Part shown: positions 20,570 through 30,847 of the stretch, in pieces
Layout: each line of letters opens with the position of its first letter
Position numbering within the stretch: position 1 is the first letter of the stretch
NCBI GenBank assembly: GCA_902729315.2
Contig: LR746275.1
Coordinates: forward strand, 1,458,501-1,522,500
Direction of reading: 5' to 3'
Origin: Spirodela intermedia
Taxonomy: Eukaryota > Streptophyta > Magnoliopsida > Alismatales > Araceae
DNA: 64,000 bases
Notes under the pieces: generated by a model
The model's input: the letters and a program-made list of their open reading frames with translations, nothing else
What the model was told of the DNA's origin: nothing
The model's database searches: none
Program-made: the position numbers and the translations under genes

Positions 20570-21780
20570 CGAATATGGAGATGGAAAATATTTTTCACAT
20601 GATTAGCTTGAACAAGAACAATTAGACCATATGGAAACTAAGAATGAAAGATTTCTTGAATTACAAGGACTTGTATGGATTTCTACAAGGAGATGGTACA
20701 AGACTAGAGGCAACATCAATTAATGATTGAAAAAAGTTAGATCAAAAGACAATTGACTTTATCAAGCAATAGCTCGACGACAATGTTTGTCATCATGTAT
20801 CCACAAAAAGTTCTAAACACTCTTTGGAAGATGTGAGAAAATCTTTATGAGAGAAAGATAATAGGTAACAAGGCATTCTTGATCATAAGACTTGTAAATC
20901 TGAAGTATAGGGAATGCACTTTTATTACTGAGCATTTGAATGAGATACAACGTACTACTAACCAGGTAACTTCTCTGAAGATGAATTATAGGTATTGTTA
21001 CTTCTCAGTTTATTGCTAGATAGTTGAGAGACATTAGTGATTTTTCTCATCAATTCCACACCGAATGGTGTCATCACTATGACTCAAGTAACATGTAGTT
21101 TGCAAAATGAGGAGTTGAGGAGTATAAAGTCAACTAGTGAATCACAAACACTTGTCATAGAAAATAGAGGGAGGTTAAAGTCAAGAGATAGAAGTCACTT
21201 CAAGAGTAAAAACAAGTCAAGGTCAAGGAAGGAGATCACTTGTTACAATTGTGGTGAAACGAGACTCTTCAAGAGTCAATGCAACGAACTAGAGAAGAAC
21301 AAGAAGAAAGAAGTAGAGAATAAAGAATAAAAAAGGAACACAATGGCCACTATTCAAAGTGATGATTTTTTGACTCTCTACTACTGACGAGAATTTTTCT
21401 TCTGTTTGTCAAGATTCAAAATGGATCATTAATACAAAAACTTCCTATCTTGGCTATAAGTTAGTGTTGAAGGATGTTATGATGTGGAAAAACTGAGAGT
21501 TAATTCAATTTTAGTAGGATGACTAGATGATGAAAACTTCAAAGGTAAGTTTGTTGGAGGCAAATGGAAGGTCACAAGGGGTTCAATTGTTGTAGCAATC
21601 AATACATGGATATTGATTGCTTAGCTTGTAAATAACATAGAGTTTCTTTTTCTAGTCCTCCATTGACTAGAAAAATGTATGCTTTAGAGCATGTCCACAC
21701 AAATGTTTGTGATCCTTTAAGGATGAAGATCGTTGGTGGCTCCATTAATGTTCACATCATTAATGGTGGGCTGTGAGATG
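20570..21780 (+). mobile_element. Ty1/copia gag, zinc knuckle and integrase-start remnant
   Basis: Broken Gag frames begin MENIFHM, with WKLRMKDFLNYKDL. A 97-codon frame at 21037-21330 ends in a zinc-knuckle-like CYNCGETRLFKSQC, whose glycine and histidine are altered from CX2CX4HX4C. DSKWIINTKTSY follows as a degenerate protease start. LEHVHTNVCDPLRMK-GGS follows near 21690-21770 as the integrase start. The homology then ends at about 21775. Confidence 0.75.
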
Positions 21781-22330
21781 TCGTTTGATTTCAGGTTGAG
21801 AATAGAAAGAATCAAATTTCGTAAAATTAAATTCCCCCCTTTGTCAATTCAGAAAACACCAATTTTGACTTTCTTCTCTGCCTCGGCCATGGTTTTAAAC
21901 CTGACAAATGCCTGAAAAACTTTACTCTTCTGCTTCAAAAAAGTAACCCACATTAGTCATGAATAATCATCTATAATCAAGAAGAAATATCAATTTCCTC
22001 CATATGTGCTTGGTGTGATCAGGCCACAGAGATCTCCACAGATCAGCTCTAGTGGGGTGCTAGCTCTGAATAGTGAGGTAGAGGGAAAAGCATGTCGAGG
22101 ATGTTTAGTAGCTACACAATCTCGGCATATGCTCTTGAGCTTTTAATTGTCAATTTCAACAGATAAAAACTTCTCTATCTTCTTTACTCAAGCTAGAAGT
22201 CTTCTTTGTTGATCGAGGATTGTGAGATAGCCTGATTTCATCTCGATTTTGAATCCTTGATCATCTAAGTGACCAAGGCTACGATTTAATCATTGACTGA
22301 TGCTTTGTAGCAAAATCACAATTTAAGTAA
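21776..22330 (-). mobile_element. Copia integrase fragment on the opposite strand
   Basis: The minus strand encodes, with a few stops, HPRHAFPSTS, STPLELICGDLCG, YFFLIIDDYS, LMWVTFLKQKS and VFQAFVRFKTMAE. This is the integrase core start of a copia element. It abuts the plus-strand copia integrase fragment head to head at about 21775. Confidence 0.75.
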
Positions 22331-22504
22331 ATAAAAATGTAAATTTTGGCCTTGGTGAGATTTCTACTTTCACTAGTTGTTTGTCTGAGTGAGAGAGAGG
22401 TACCTAATTATACTCACATCCTTACCTAGTTAAACATCATTTAAGTGCTTCCTTCTAATAAGTCAAGAGCATTATATGTATAAAAATATGTAAAACTTAC
22501 ATGT

Positions 22505-22995
22505 GAGTGATGACATTAGTTTAGTCTCACATTAGTTGCCAGGCATTGTTTAAGACACATATAGTAATACATCTTTCTCTCATCAATATATTATCTTTCT
22601 CATGCGTGTACAAGCACTCCTTTGTACCTAATTGGCCATTAGTGATCCCGAAGGGGAGTGATACATATGTTCCCCATTGACTAGTCATTTGCCACATGAG
22701 CCCCTAGCTCGTGGCCCTCCCAACTATGCCTTTGAGCTAGGTGTAGATTCGATAAATTTTTCCCTTTTTTCTAATTTTTTATTTATTTTCATTTTATCTC
22801 AAAATCATCATTATAAAAATCATATAAATTCACAAAAAACACATAATTACCAAAGATATTATTATTTAATAATTTTTTTTCTCAACTTAACATAAATATA
22901 AATATATTTATCATGAGTTAAGGCTTAAAATATATTATTAGTAAATTATTAACTCATGATAATAAATACTTATACTTATTAACTATCATGAGCAA
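22505..22995 (+). repeat. Repeat family X, 3' part only
   Basis: Matches the 3' 490 bp of the repeats at 23053-24800 and 56400-58220. Shared features in order: a TAGTCTCACAT box, a TATA-like atatag 25 nt later, a CT-rich block, and a hairpin (stem 22908-22921 with 22949-22962). No coding potential. It borders an NLR fragment directly. Confidence 0.65.
22523..22564 (+). promoter_or_regulatory. USE-like box plus TATA in repeat family X
   Basis: AGTCTCACATT at 22523-22533 resembles the plant snRNA upstream sequence element RTCCCACATCG. ATATAG follows at 22559-22564. The same pair with 23-25 nt spacing occurs in the two other copies. Plant pol III snRNA genes use a similar spacing. Function is inferred only. 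Confidence 0.35.
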
Positions 22996-23052
22996 CAAGT
23001 AATTTTTTTGGCTGCTCAATTGACGATGGGTGGAGAAAGCTAGAAGTAGTGA
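22996..23052 (-). pseudogene. NLR 3'-end fragment, split off by repeat X
   Basis: Matches about 27388-27440, the last codons of the intact NLR, including the gctcaattgacgatg block and tggagaaagct. The rest of the same pseudogene resumes at about 24841. Confidence 0.65.
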
Positions 23053-24800
23053 TGTAACCTATTCGTAGTAATTGAATCATACATATTTAAAATTAATAAA
23101 ACTAGAAAAATACTATTTTTTTCTTTTAAAATTTATATTAATTTTAATCAAGAATGAGCTCCAAAAATAGTAGAAATTTTTTAAGTCAATCACAAGGATG
23201 TAAATAATATCGCATCAAGCTTAAAAATATTTTTCAAATAATATGAGTTTATATAGTTTTTAGAATGAAAGATAGTAAGTCAATCTTTTTAAAGTTAGAG
23301 AAAAAAGAGAAAAGTCAAGTGCTTACATTAAACAAATGTCATCACCAACTAGAATAGTGATTCGATAGAAAAATAGAGTTCCACCTTGTAATTATTACCA
23401 AAATAAAGTTTTAAAGGCTTGATCAATGAAATCAAGATATAAGATACATAATCAATCATAATAAACTAAAGATGAGTTGCAAACTTCACTTTGAGTAAAC
23501 AACTATTAATTTAATTATTAAATGATTTTAAATAATCAAAAAAAGTTTTGACATCGCAATCATGATTGTTAGAATTATAAGTGTTTGGAAGGTCTCTATG
23601 TGGTGTCCACAACCTCGAAGTCTCTTCTTAGATGTACATAGTGTGAGAACTTTCTGAATTCTTATATAAAGCTAAAGATTGATGATTTGAGTGGTACTGA
23701 AGTGTCTTCAACTACTATCATTAGATGGGATAGAAGTTGATAAAAATAGTTATCCAAAAATTGTCATGTAATAAAGTGATGATTGTTACAAGTGGTGTGT
23801 ACGTCATGGAACTTCTTCCTCAAGTATGCACAGCCAAATGATGCTCTTATTACAGTTGGAACACTCTAAAGAGATTGTGATAAGTCTCTTGATAGATCCC
23901 TCTAGTCTTAATGACAGCTCATTTGTCCATTAATAGAAGATGCTATTTCTCTCATAAGATTGTCCTTTTTTTATCAAGAATCTTTGGTTAATTTTTCTAT
24001 CTAGATTATGATAAGTCATTTTTCATTGATGAAAATTTCATCAATGATCAACCAATTCTTACTCTTTCTATTGATTATTGTACTATGGAAAAACTACAAA
24101 GTCAAAATAAGAGAAAAATAAATTGGTGTTGATGATCTTTGAAGCTTCTTTGGTCACATGGTCGCATAAGAGAAGTTAAATAGTTTTCTATTATACCCTT
24201 AAAATAGTCAAAACATGAAGGGTAATCTTTATGTAGGGGTACTTTTAGAATTATTTCCACCAATGAGACTCGGTAGTGGTTTCATCCCACATCAATTGTT
24301 TTGAAGATTCATAGATCTATAAAGAAAATGACCAAGACTACTTAAGGGAGAAGAGATAATAAGTGGTCCACCCCCACACAACACATGTGACAAGATCATA
24401 TCCTCACCCATGCACCAGTTTTCTCTCATTGACATGAAATAGGAGTGATGCATACTTGATATATGTGTGTTCTTGAGCCACTTGAGCCTAGCTTGTGGTT
24501 CCCATCGGTTTTTGTTCACTCACTCAACCATAGGTCCCCCATAGAGTGCCTTTTAAGTTGACTATCGACTTCTAGCTGGCCAATAGGTCCCCCTTTTTCT
24601 TCTTTTTTTTCCTTTTTTATTTCATTTTAACCTAAATATATAAATAGAAAAATATCATAATATCACATAGTTAACCATAAATTCATATTAGTTATGTCAA
24701 ATTCATAAATCTCAATTTAAGGTAAACATACACTTTTTATCATGAGTAAATTCATAAAACTATCATTAAACTAACCATTAACTCTTGATAACAAAGACTT
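23053..24800 (+). repeat. Repeat family X, long copy inside an NLR pseudogene
   Basis: A non-coding, AT-rich element of about 1.75 kb, homologous along its length to 56400-58220. It carries ATCCCACATCA at 24284-24294, a full match to the snRNA-type upstream element core, and TATAAA at 24318-24323. Its 3' hairpin has arms near 24737-24750 and 24778-24791, with mismatches. It separates two pieces of one NLR pseudogene and so inserted after that duplicate arose. It could be an LTR or a non-autonomous element. No protein is encoded. Confidence 0.6.
24284..24323 (+). promoter_or_regulatory. USE-like box plus TATA in repeat family X
   Basis: ATCCCACATCA followed after 23 nt by TATAAA. This is the best match of the three copies to the snRNA-promoter arrangement. 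Confidence 0.4.
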
Positions 24801-24840
24801 ATAAGATAGAAGTCAACAAGATCACACCAGCATAACTCTG

Positions 24841-25385
24841 GGCTCATTAATGATGGTAGACAAGAAATGCTTACTCCCCTACACATGCCTATATCTAATG
24901 TTGAAGTTGAGGGAAATTAGAAGTAGAGTTGGGTAAACTCCTTTGTTCTAGGTAGTTAAAGAATCTCAACTCCTTAGTATGGGGAAGTCACTCTCCACCC
25001 CATCCCATATCTCCCACTTCTTCATGTTGTAGAAAGTCAAGTTGACTAGATTCTGAAATGCAACAACTACTCTACTTCTCGGGCTTTGAGTTGTGACAAT
25101 TAACCCCATTGGTGGGAAGGCTCCACGGGCCCAATCTTTGAGTGCCATCATGATAAGCTTGGAGAATGATGGATCTCTAATCTAGCCAGGAACTAGAGAC
25201 TAGGGTAGGTCCTCAACACCAATTTGTTAATGGTAGTGGAAGGTTTCAAAGCTTCAAGCAGCTACTCACCACTAATAACCTCTGGAATTGATCTTGAACT
25301 ACAAATTTCCTCCTCTACTCTCTCTATAAAATTTTTCTCCTCATCCTCATCAGCTACTTTTGACAATATATCTGAATAATTACAT
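24841..25385 (-). pseudogene. NLR LRR-region pseudogene fragment
   Basis: Aligns with 27595-28195 of the intact NLR, the C-terminal LRRs and the acidic insertion. It has a deletion of about 65 bp and many C-to-T and G-to-A changes at former CpG sites, as expected from decay of methylated DNA. The longest open frame is 61 codons. Confidence 0.85.
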
Positions 25386-25678
25386 AGATTCTAATAACAC
25401 ACTATTTATATTCTATAATTTGGATCATATGGATATATGTTGATTATATTTTGTAAGCATAATGTTTTGAATTCAATATAGGGCACCATTATTATGATTT
25501 AATCTATTTTCATATAATCGCCAGAAATTATGCTTAAAGTATGATCTATTAGCTTAGCACATTATAAACAATTAGTTTTCATATCGATTATTGTTGAAAA
25601 TTTATCTTAAACATATGAGAAGCATTGCACAAAATCAGAGAATTTTCTGAGATTTGTTTAAATGATATTCACTGTCGG
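25386..25678. other. AT-rich spacer
   Basis: No frame or repeat recognised. Confidence 0.4.
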
Positions 25679-26310
25679 TAACGGGCCTCCCTCCTCTTCC
25701 CGTCCACCGACTAGTGAGGTTTAAGAAACTCACAAGACAGAGTGCTCCCGTCTCTTTGCCGTATCAGAGCGAAAAATCAATTGAGCGACCGTCAGACAGT
25801 TGCTGCCATCGAACTGAGTGATTAGTGCTGCCATCGTCGTCCTTTTCGAAACGAGTTGCGTCCTCTCTCGCGGGGCTTCACTCGTCGCTGGCAAACCTCG
25901 AAACCTACTGCGGCGGCTACTTCTGTTTCCTTCTCCTTGCGAGCGAGTGATCCTCTCTCTCTGTCTATCTGGCTCGTGTATCTTGTATCTCTCTCTGGTC
26001 GAATCTGAGGGTTGCGTTTCAAAATCGACAAGAATGGAGAGCAGTGGGCCGAGGGGTCGGGGATCCCGCCCCATATCCGTGGGGATCCTCCCCCAAATTC
26101 TCAACTCGTGAGTTCTCTCGCCTTATCCCTCTGCTGCTCATAATTTCTATTCTTAGACTTCCAAGTATGCTTCTACGTTAATTAGAGCGAAGTGGCAAAA
26201 CCAGAACACAATTTCTAGAGGTCGTCTCCTGTGATGTTCTTTTTCTCTGATGTGATAAATTTTCTGCAAAGAGGATGCTCAGGTGTTCAGCTACTGTAGG
26301 ATTAATTTTT
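25679..26310 (+). repeat. CpG-rich gene-like repeat with first-exon remnant
   Basis: Aligns with 3250-3900 over its length. The exon-like frame starts at ATG 26034 (MESSGPRGRGSR) and ends before GTGAGT at about 26107. An internal near-duplication of the gggatcc block lengthens it relative to the 3625 copy. Downstream, 26600-26790 and 27080-27190 share a frame with SANSSSGLESVGGASK or close variants. These may be later exons of the same unidentified gene, now scrambled. Confidence 0.5.
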
Positions 26311-26589
26311 TCAGTGGAGCCGCGTGTGAAGATCTGAATTGATTGATGAAATTGGCATTTTGATCCTAATGCAGCCTGAGAAAATTGGATGGATTGTTTA
26401 TATCGTAGGTATGGATATATTCCCATGTCCTGAAACGTTGAGATTTATACCTCGGGCGTGATATTTGAAGATCCCTTGATGTGCGCTTATGAGCACATAG
26501 CAGATGTGTCGCTTCTGATGGAACGTTTGTCCATGGTTTGCAGCATGACCTTTTCAGTGATATGAGTGGTGTTCATGGGATCAGCTTCT

Positions 26590-27190
26590 TGAAAAACATG
26601 TGCTGAACGATGGACAGAGAAAATTTCCCAGAGAAAAAACTGCACCTAGTGAGAAGATTGGACGAAGAAGCATGGTGCAAGGTGCTACTACGTTTGCAGG
26701 ATCATTTCAGAAGAGGTCGTCTGTCAGCCAACACATCTTCCGGGTTGGAATCGGTGGGATGTGCTTCAAAAGGTGTTGCAAATAAAGACACTGTTTCATC
26801 AGTGTTTCCTTCGTTTGGGGATTTGATATGTTTATAATGATGATGAGATATAGAAGGAATTTGGTCAGATTATTATCTGCATACGAATGCCCAGGGCAAA
26901 TTGATGGACGCCCACATTAAGGAAATAAATACTGACCTAAGTATTGCTTTTTTGCAGGCCTTCTGCATTTCTCCTGCAACCTTTACAGTCCTGAGCAATG
27001 GGGCTCAGCCGCTCACACTCTCCCACCCAAAGGCTATCAAGTCTCTCCAGAGAGGGAACGGATTCGAGGCTCCTTCAGTCCATTTCAGAAGAGGTCTGAC
27101 AGTGGCAGCGAGAGTCTATCGGCCAACTCATCTTCCGGGTTGGAATCGGTCGGAGGTGCCTCAAAACTCATCTTTCGTGTTGACATGATG
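26590..27190 (+). pseudogene. Scrambled exon remnants with an NLR-tail insert
   Basis: About 26680-26790 and 27085-27185 are diverged copies of one sequence: ATTTCAGAAGAGGTC, then ttccgggttggaatcgg. Between them, 26994-27080 is a near-identical copy of 27432-27515 of the NLR 3' coding end. A plausible acceptor (ttttttgcAG) precedes 26958. The mixture looks like shuffled exon pieces of an unknown gene and the NLR tail. No complete frame remains. Confidence 0.45.
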
Positions 27191-27353
27191 TAAATTTTCA
27201 GTAGATGAAGATCGGTGACAACCCTCCAGCTCTGGCAAGAAAAACCATGCTACAGACAGACATACATGCAAATCACACTCATGAGCCATGGATCCTAATC
27301 GTCCTCCCCTTTACAATGAGCCCCAGAGGCCGGACGCTTGGGAACGCAAGGAG

Positions 27354-30300
27354 TCAATAAACGAGTTGACCGCCATAGGCAACCAGCAGTTTCTTTGGTC
27401 GCTCAGCTGATGATGTGTGGAGAAAGCTGGAGGCGGCAATGGGGCTCAGCCGCTCACACTCTTCCACCCAAAGGCTAACAAGTCTCTCCAGAGGGGGAAC
27501 GGATCCGAGGCTCCGACAGTCCACTACTGTCAAGCTAGAGAGAGACCCAAGCGACGGGATCGAAGTCAGCGAATCGCACCTGCACAACTCCAGGCTCGTC
27601 AATGACGGTAGACATGGAATCTTGCTCAGTCCCCTGCACCTATCGATTTCTAGTACTAGAAGCGAAGGAAACCCAGAACCAGATTCGGGTAAACTCCTCA
27701 GTTCTGGGCAGTTAAATAACCTCAGCTCCTTAAGCATCGGGAAGTCGCCCTTCTCCACCCCGTCCCATATCTCCCACTTCCTCATGTTGTAGAAAGTCAA
27801 CATGAGCAGATTCGGAAACGCAGCAGCTGCTCTGCTTCCCAGGCCTTTACAGAATGACGCGTCGACGGCCTTCACTGGCGTGCCGTCTATGCTCAGGAAC
27901 TCCAGTTGTGGCAGTTGACCCAGTGGTGGGAGGGCTTCGCAGGCGCAATCTTCGAGCACCACCGTGATAAGCTTGGAGAACGATGGATCTCCGATCCAGC
28001 CAGGGAAATGGAGACAGGGTAAGGTCCTTAGCTCCAATTCCTCAATGTTGGTGTAAGGTTTCAGAGCTTCGAGCAGCTGCTCAGCACCAACCACCCTGAG
28101 AATTGACCCCAAACCAGAAATATCCTCCTCTGCACTCTCTGTAAAATTTTTGTCCTCATCTTCATCAGCTACGCCGGACAATGTATCTGAATAGTCGCCC
28201 GGAATCCATGCTGAGAGGTGTTCCTCCACAACAGGATGTCCTTCATGAGCAGTCTGATTGTCGCCAGCGTCAGTCTCGTCCCGCAGGTTGTAAAACTTTT
28301 CGTAGTCTGTCCCTTTGAACTGCTCGGACTTCGCCGCAGCGTCGTCATCATCGGAGCACCAGTTCAGCTTCAGGACCTTGAGAGATTTCTTGTCCTGCAT
28401 GCTTGCCTCCTTAGCATCCTCTGAATCGACCAAGTTGCAGAGGCCTGAGACGCCGAGCTCCGTCAGCTTACTCAGGGCTTTCAACTCTCGCAGCCCGCAC
28501 AACTCCTTGCCCTTCTGGAGATCGAGCCCTGCTAACCTCTGAAGGTTTACTAATTTCTGAATCCCTTTCGGCATGTTCACGCGAGGGCGATCATCACCCG
28601 TATCAAGATACCGGAGATTAACCAGATTACCCAGGCCGCTGGGCAGCTTCTCCAGCCAGTAGCAGTTCTTCAGCTCAAGAACTTGAAGATTATAAAGCTT
28701 CGAGACCGATTCCGGCAACTCCGTGATCCCCGTGTGATTGAGAGCCAGGAACCGCAAGTGCTTCAAACCTCCGACGGACTCGGGCAACGTCGTCACGCTG
28801 GTATTGCTCAGATCCAGTGACCTCAGACGTTTTAACGACGAGAGATCCTGATCTAGAATCTCCAGCCGCAGTTTAATCCTCGGCATGAAAATAAGAGATC
28901 GGAGACCTGGAGAATCAAAGAAGGAATCTGGATCCAATCTAAAGCTGCCGTCTTTAGGGTTCAGCAACAGATGGCGGCATTTACAGAGTGGGTCGCACAT
29001 GTCTGCCCTTCTGACGTACTCTTCCTCGCCTGAGATGTCGTTCAGAAGATCCCAGATGAGCTTGGGTATAGAGTACTGCGTCCAGTCCTCCGGATCCTGA
29101 ATGATGAACGACCCGGAGACCAGTTCGTCGAAATTTTGTAGACCTTCGTCCTCCTGGTCTAGGCGTCTCCGCTTCCATGGAGTTTCTCTCTTTGGTGGCG
29201 GCTCGACGAGTCCTTGCGCCATCCACAGTCGAACCATCTGCTCCTTGCTGAACTGATAACCTTGGGGAAACAGCGAGGAGTAGAGGAGGCAAGGTTTCAG
29301 GCGAGGTGCCAGCTCAAGGTAGCTAGACTTGAGCACAGGTCTAATATTTTCCTCTATAACCCAGTCCATGCAGTCATCCGCCCAGTCTATCTTATCACCG
29401 CGATGATGGCGGAAGGAGATGCCGAGGAGCTTCGCCGCCAGTGGCAGCCCTTGACACTGCTCCACAACCTTCTCACGCAGGTCTTCCATAACTGGGTGGT
29501 TCCCATCAGACGCATAGCGCTTGAATAGGCCCCAGCACTCGTCATCTGAAAGCTTAAACTCGAGGTACAAGGGGCTCTGGATGGTCTTTACTTTCTCTGC
29601 AACTTTTCTGTCCCTGGTGGTGACGACAACGACGCTTCGCTTAGAACAAGAGGAGAAAACCGAGTCCTTTAGGAGATCCCAATCCCGCAAGTGTTGGGGA
29701 TGGAGGTCGTCCAGGACGAGGAACAACCTCTTATCCTTCACAGATCCTCTCAGAGTTTGCAGAATCTGCTCCAACTCCTTGAAGGGGCAAGCCGTTGAGG
29801 TCAGAGCTTCGATGACACACCGCAGCAGCGCCTTCGGATCGGAATCCCCGCCGGAAGAAGCCCATCCCGTGGAGAAGTGCTCCTTAACCTGTGGGTCGTT
29901 GTAGACGGCTCGAGCGAGGGTGGTCTTGCCTGCCAGCCCCAACCCCAGTATCGGGAATACCGTCACGTCCTCCGGACACTTGTGAACGAGGTAATGGACT
30001 ATTCGGACCTTGTGGTCATGGTCGTCGCCCAGAAGCGAGCTGCTCGGCGCCCGGCCGACGGGCTGACTGCGCTGCCTCACATCTCCTTCCCCATGAATCA
30101 TCATCCCATGGACGCTGACTTTTTCGAGCTTTCTCTTCACCTTGCGAATCTGATCGGCCATCCGGTCCCAGAGCTCGGGATCTGCGGTCATATTTGGGGA
30201 TCCACCCTCGATTTTAGCGCGGAGCAGCTGCTCATACTCCCACTCGTCGAGGACGTCTTCGACGTTGAGATAAACCTCTTTGGAATCGCGCAGGAGGAGC

Positions 30301-30455
30301 TTCTGAGTCTCCGAGAGGCCATTGCTCGCCTCAGCCTGCTCGATTTGCTTCCTGAGGTCCTGCCGGAGAGCCTTGAGATCCTTGATTTCCTCGCTGAGGC
30401 TAGCTGGATCTGGTGAGGGGCCAGTGGACGGCGACCAGCTCTGCGCGTTCCCCAT
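27354..30455 (-). CDS. CC-NB-ARC-LRR (NLR) resistance-type protein
   Basis: An uninterrupted 1033-residue frame from MGNAQSW. An in-frame ATG at 30596 would add 47 Ser/Pro-rich residues, and I prefer 30455. It acts as an intracellular immune receptor or helper. Residues 1-140 form a coiled-coil-type domain with VEDVLDEWEYEQL at 65-77. The NB-ARC spans about 150-480. P-loop GLGLAGKT is at 171-178, kinase-2 LFLVLDD at 244-250, RNBS-B VVVVTTRD at 275-282, GLPLA at 336-340, and RNBS-D-like CLLYSSLFP at 389-397. About 14 LRRs run from 515 to 1005, interrupted by an acidic insertion at about 701-780. The MHD position reads IPK (463-465), and RNBS-A is hardly recognisable. It is intronless and divergent from the small gene at 30848. 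Fragments of relatives lie at 1-128, 22996-25385 and 26994-27080. Confidence 0.92.
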   Translation of the reverse strand: MGNAQSWSPSTGPSPDPASLSEEIKDLKALRQDLRKQIEQAEASNGLSETQKLLLRDSKEVYLNVEDVLDEWEYEQLLRAKIEGGSPNMTADPELWDRMADQIRKVKRKLEKVSVHGMMIHGEGDVRQRSQPVGRAPSSSLLGDDHDHKVRIVHYLVHKCPEDVTVFPILGLGLAGKTTLARAVYNDPQVKEHFSTGWASSGGDSDPKALLRCVIEALTSTACPFKELEQILQTLRGSVKDKRLFLVLDDLHPQHLRDWDLLKDSVFSSCSKRSVVVVTTRDRKVAEKVKTIQSPLYLEFKLSDDECWGLFKRYASDGNHPVMEDLREKVVEQCQGLPLAAKLLGISFRHHRGDKIDWADDCMDWVIEENIRPVLKSSYLELAPRLKPCLLYSSLFPQGYQFSKEQMVRLWMAQGLVEPPPKRETPWKRRRLDQEDEGLQNFDELVSGSFIIQDPEDWTQYSIPKLIWDLLNDISGEEEYVRRADMCDPLCKCRHLLLNPKDGSFRLDPDSFFDSPGLRSLIFMPRIKLRLEILDQDLSSLKRLRSLDLSNTSVTTLPESVGGLKHLRFLALNHTGITELPESVSKLYNLQVLELKNCYWLEKLPSGLGNLVNLRYLDTGDDRPRVNMPKGIQKLVNLQRLAGLDLQKGKELCGLRELKALSKLTELGVSGLCNLVDSEDAKEASMQDKKSLKVLKLNWCSDDDDAAAKSEQFKGTDYEKFYNLRDETDAGDNQTAHEGHPVVEEHLSAWIPGDYSDTLSGVADEDEDKNFTESAEEDISGLGSILRVVGAEQLLEALKPYTNIEELELRTLPCLHFPGWIGDPSFSKLITVVLEDCACEALPPLGQLPQLEFLSIDGTPVKAVDASFCKGLGSRAAAAFPNLLMLTFYNMRKWEIWDGVEKGDFPMLKELRLFNCPELRSLPESGSGFPSLLVLEIDRCRGLSKIPCLPSLTSLELCRCDSLTSIPSLGSLSSLTVVDCRSLGSVPPLERLVSLWVEECERLSPIAASSFLHTSSAERPKKLLVAYGGQLVY

Positions 30456-30847
30456 CCTTCCCGACCTAAAAAGTATCAGCGACCCAGAGGAGGAAGACGA
30501 GCCAGTGGGTGGAGAAGAGAGAAGACCACCCGGGACAGGAGAGCGAGGGGAAGCAATGGTGTGCAGCAGAAGTGGCGACGATCTTTGCCGATTCATAAAG
30601 ATGTGACCCAGTCTCTTCTTCCATCAAAAGTCAAACGGTTTCTGAATCCTATCCGTTCACATGGCCTTGCAGGTTCCAGGAAGCAATACAAATGGTCAAG
30701 AGCCGCGTGGAAGACGCGTGAATTTGGCCCAACAAAACAAGAAGACAGCGAGAGCGGGCGAGCGAGCGAGTGTGAGAGAGAGAGAGAAAGAGAGGGAGAA
30801 AGGCCTGCGAGAAGAAGATCAGACAGAGAGAGTGAAGAGCGGGAATC
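30456..30847. promoter_or_regulatory. Compact divergent promoter between NLR and small gene
   Basis: Only 392 bp separate the NLR start on the minus strand from the small-gene ATG on the plus strand. It contains a GA-rich leader at about 30773-30835. The same arrangement, partly deleted, exists at 129-733. No TATAAA is seen on the plus strand here, unlike the left copy. Confidence 0.5.
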
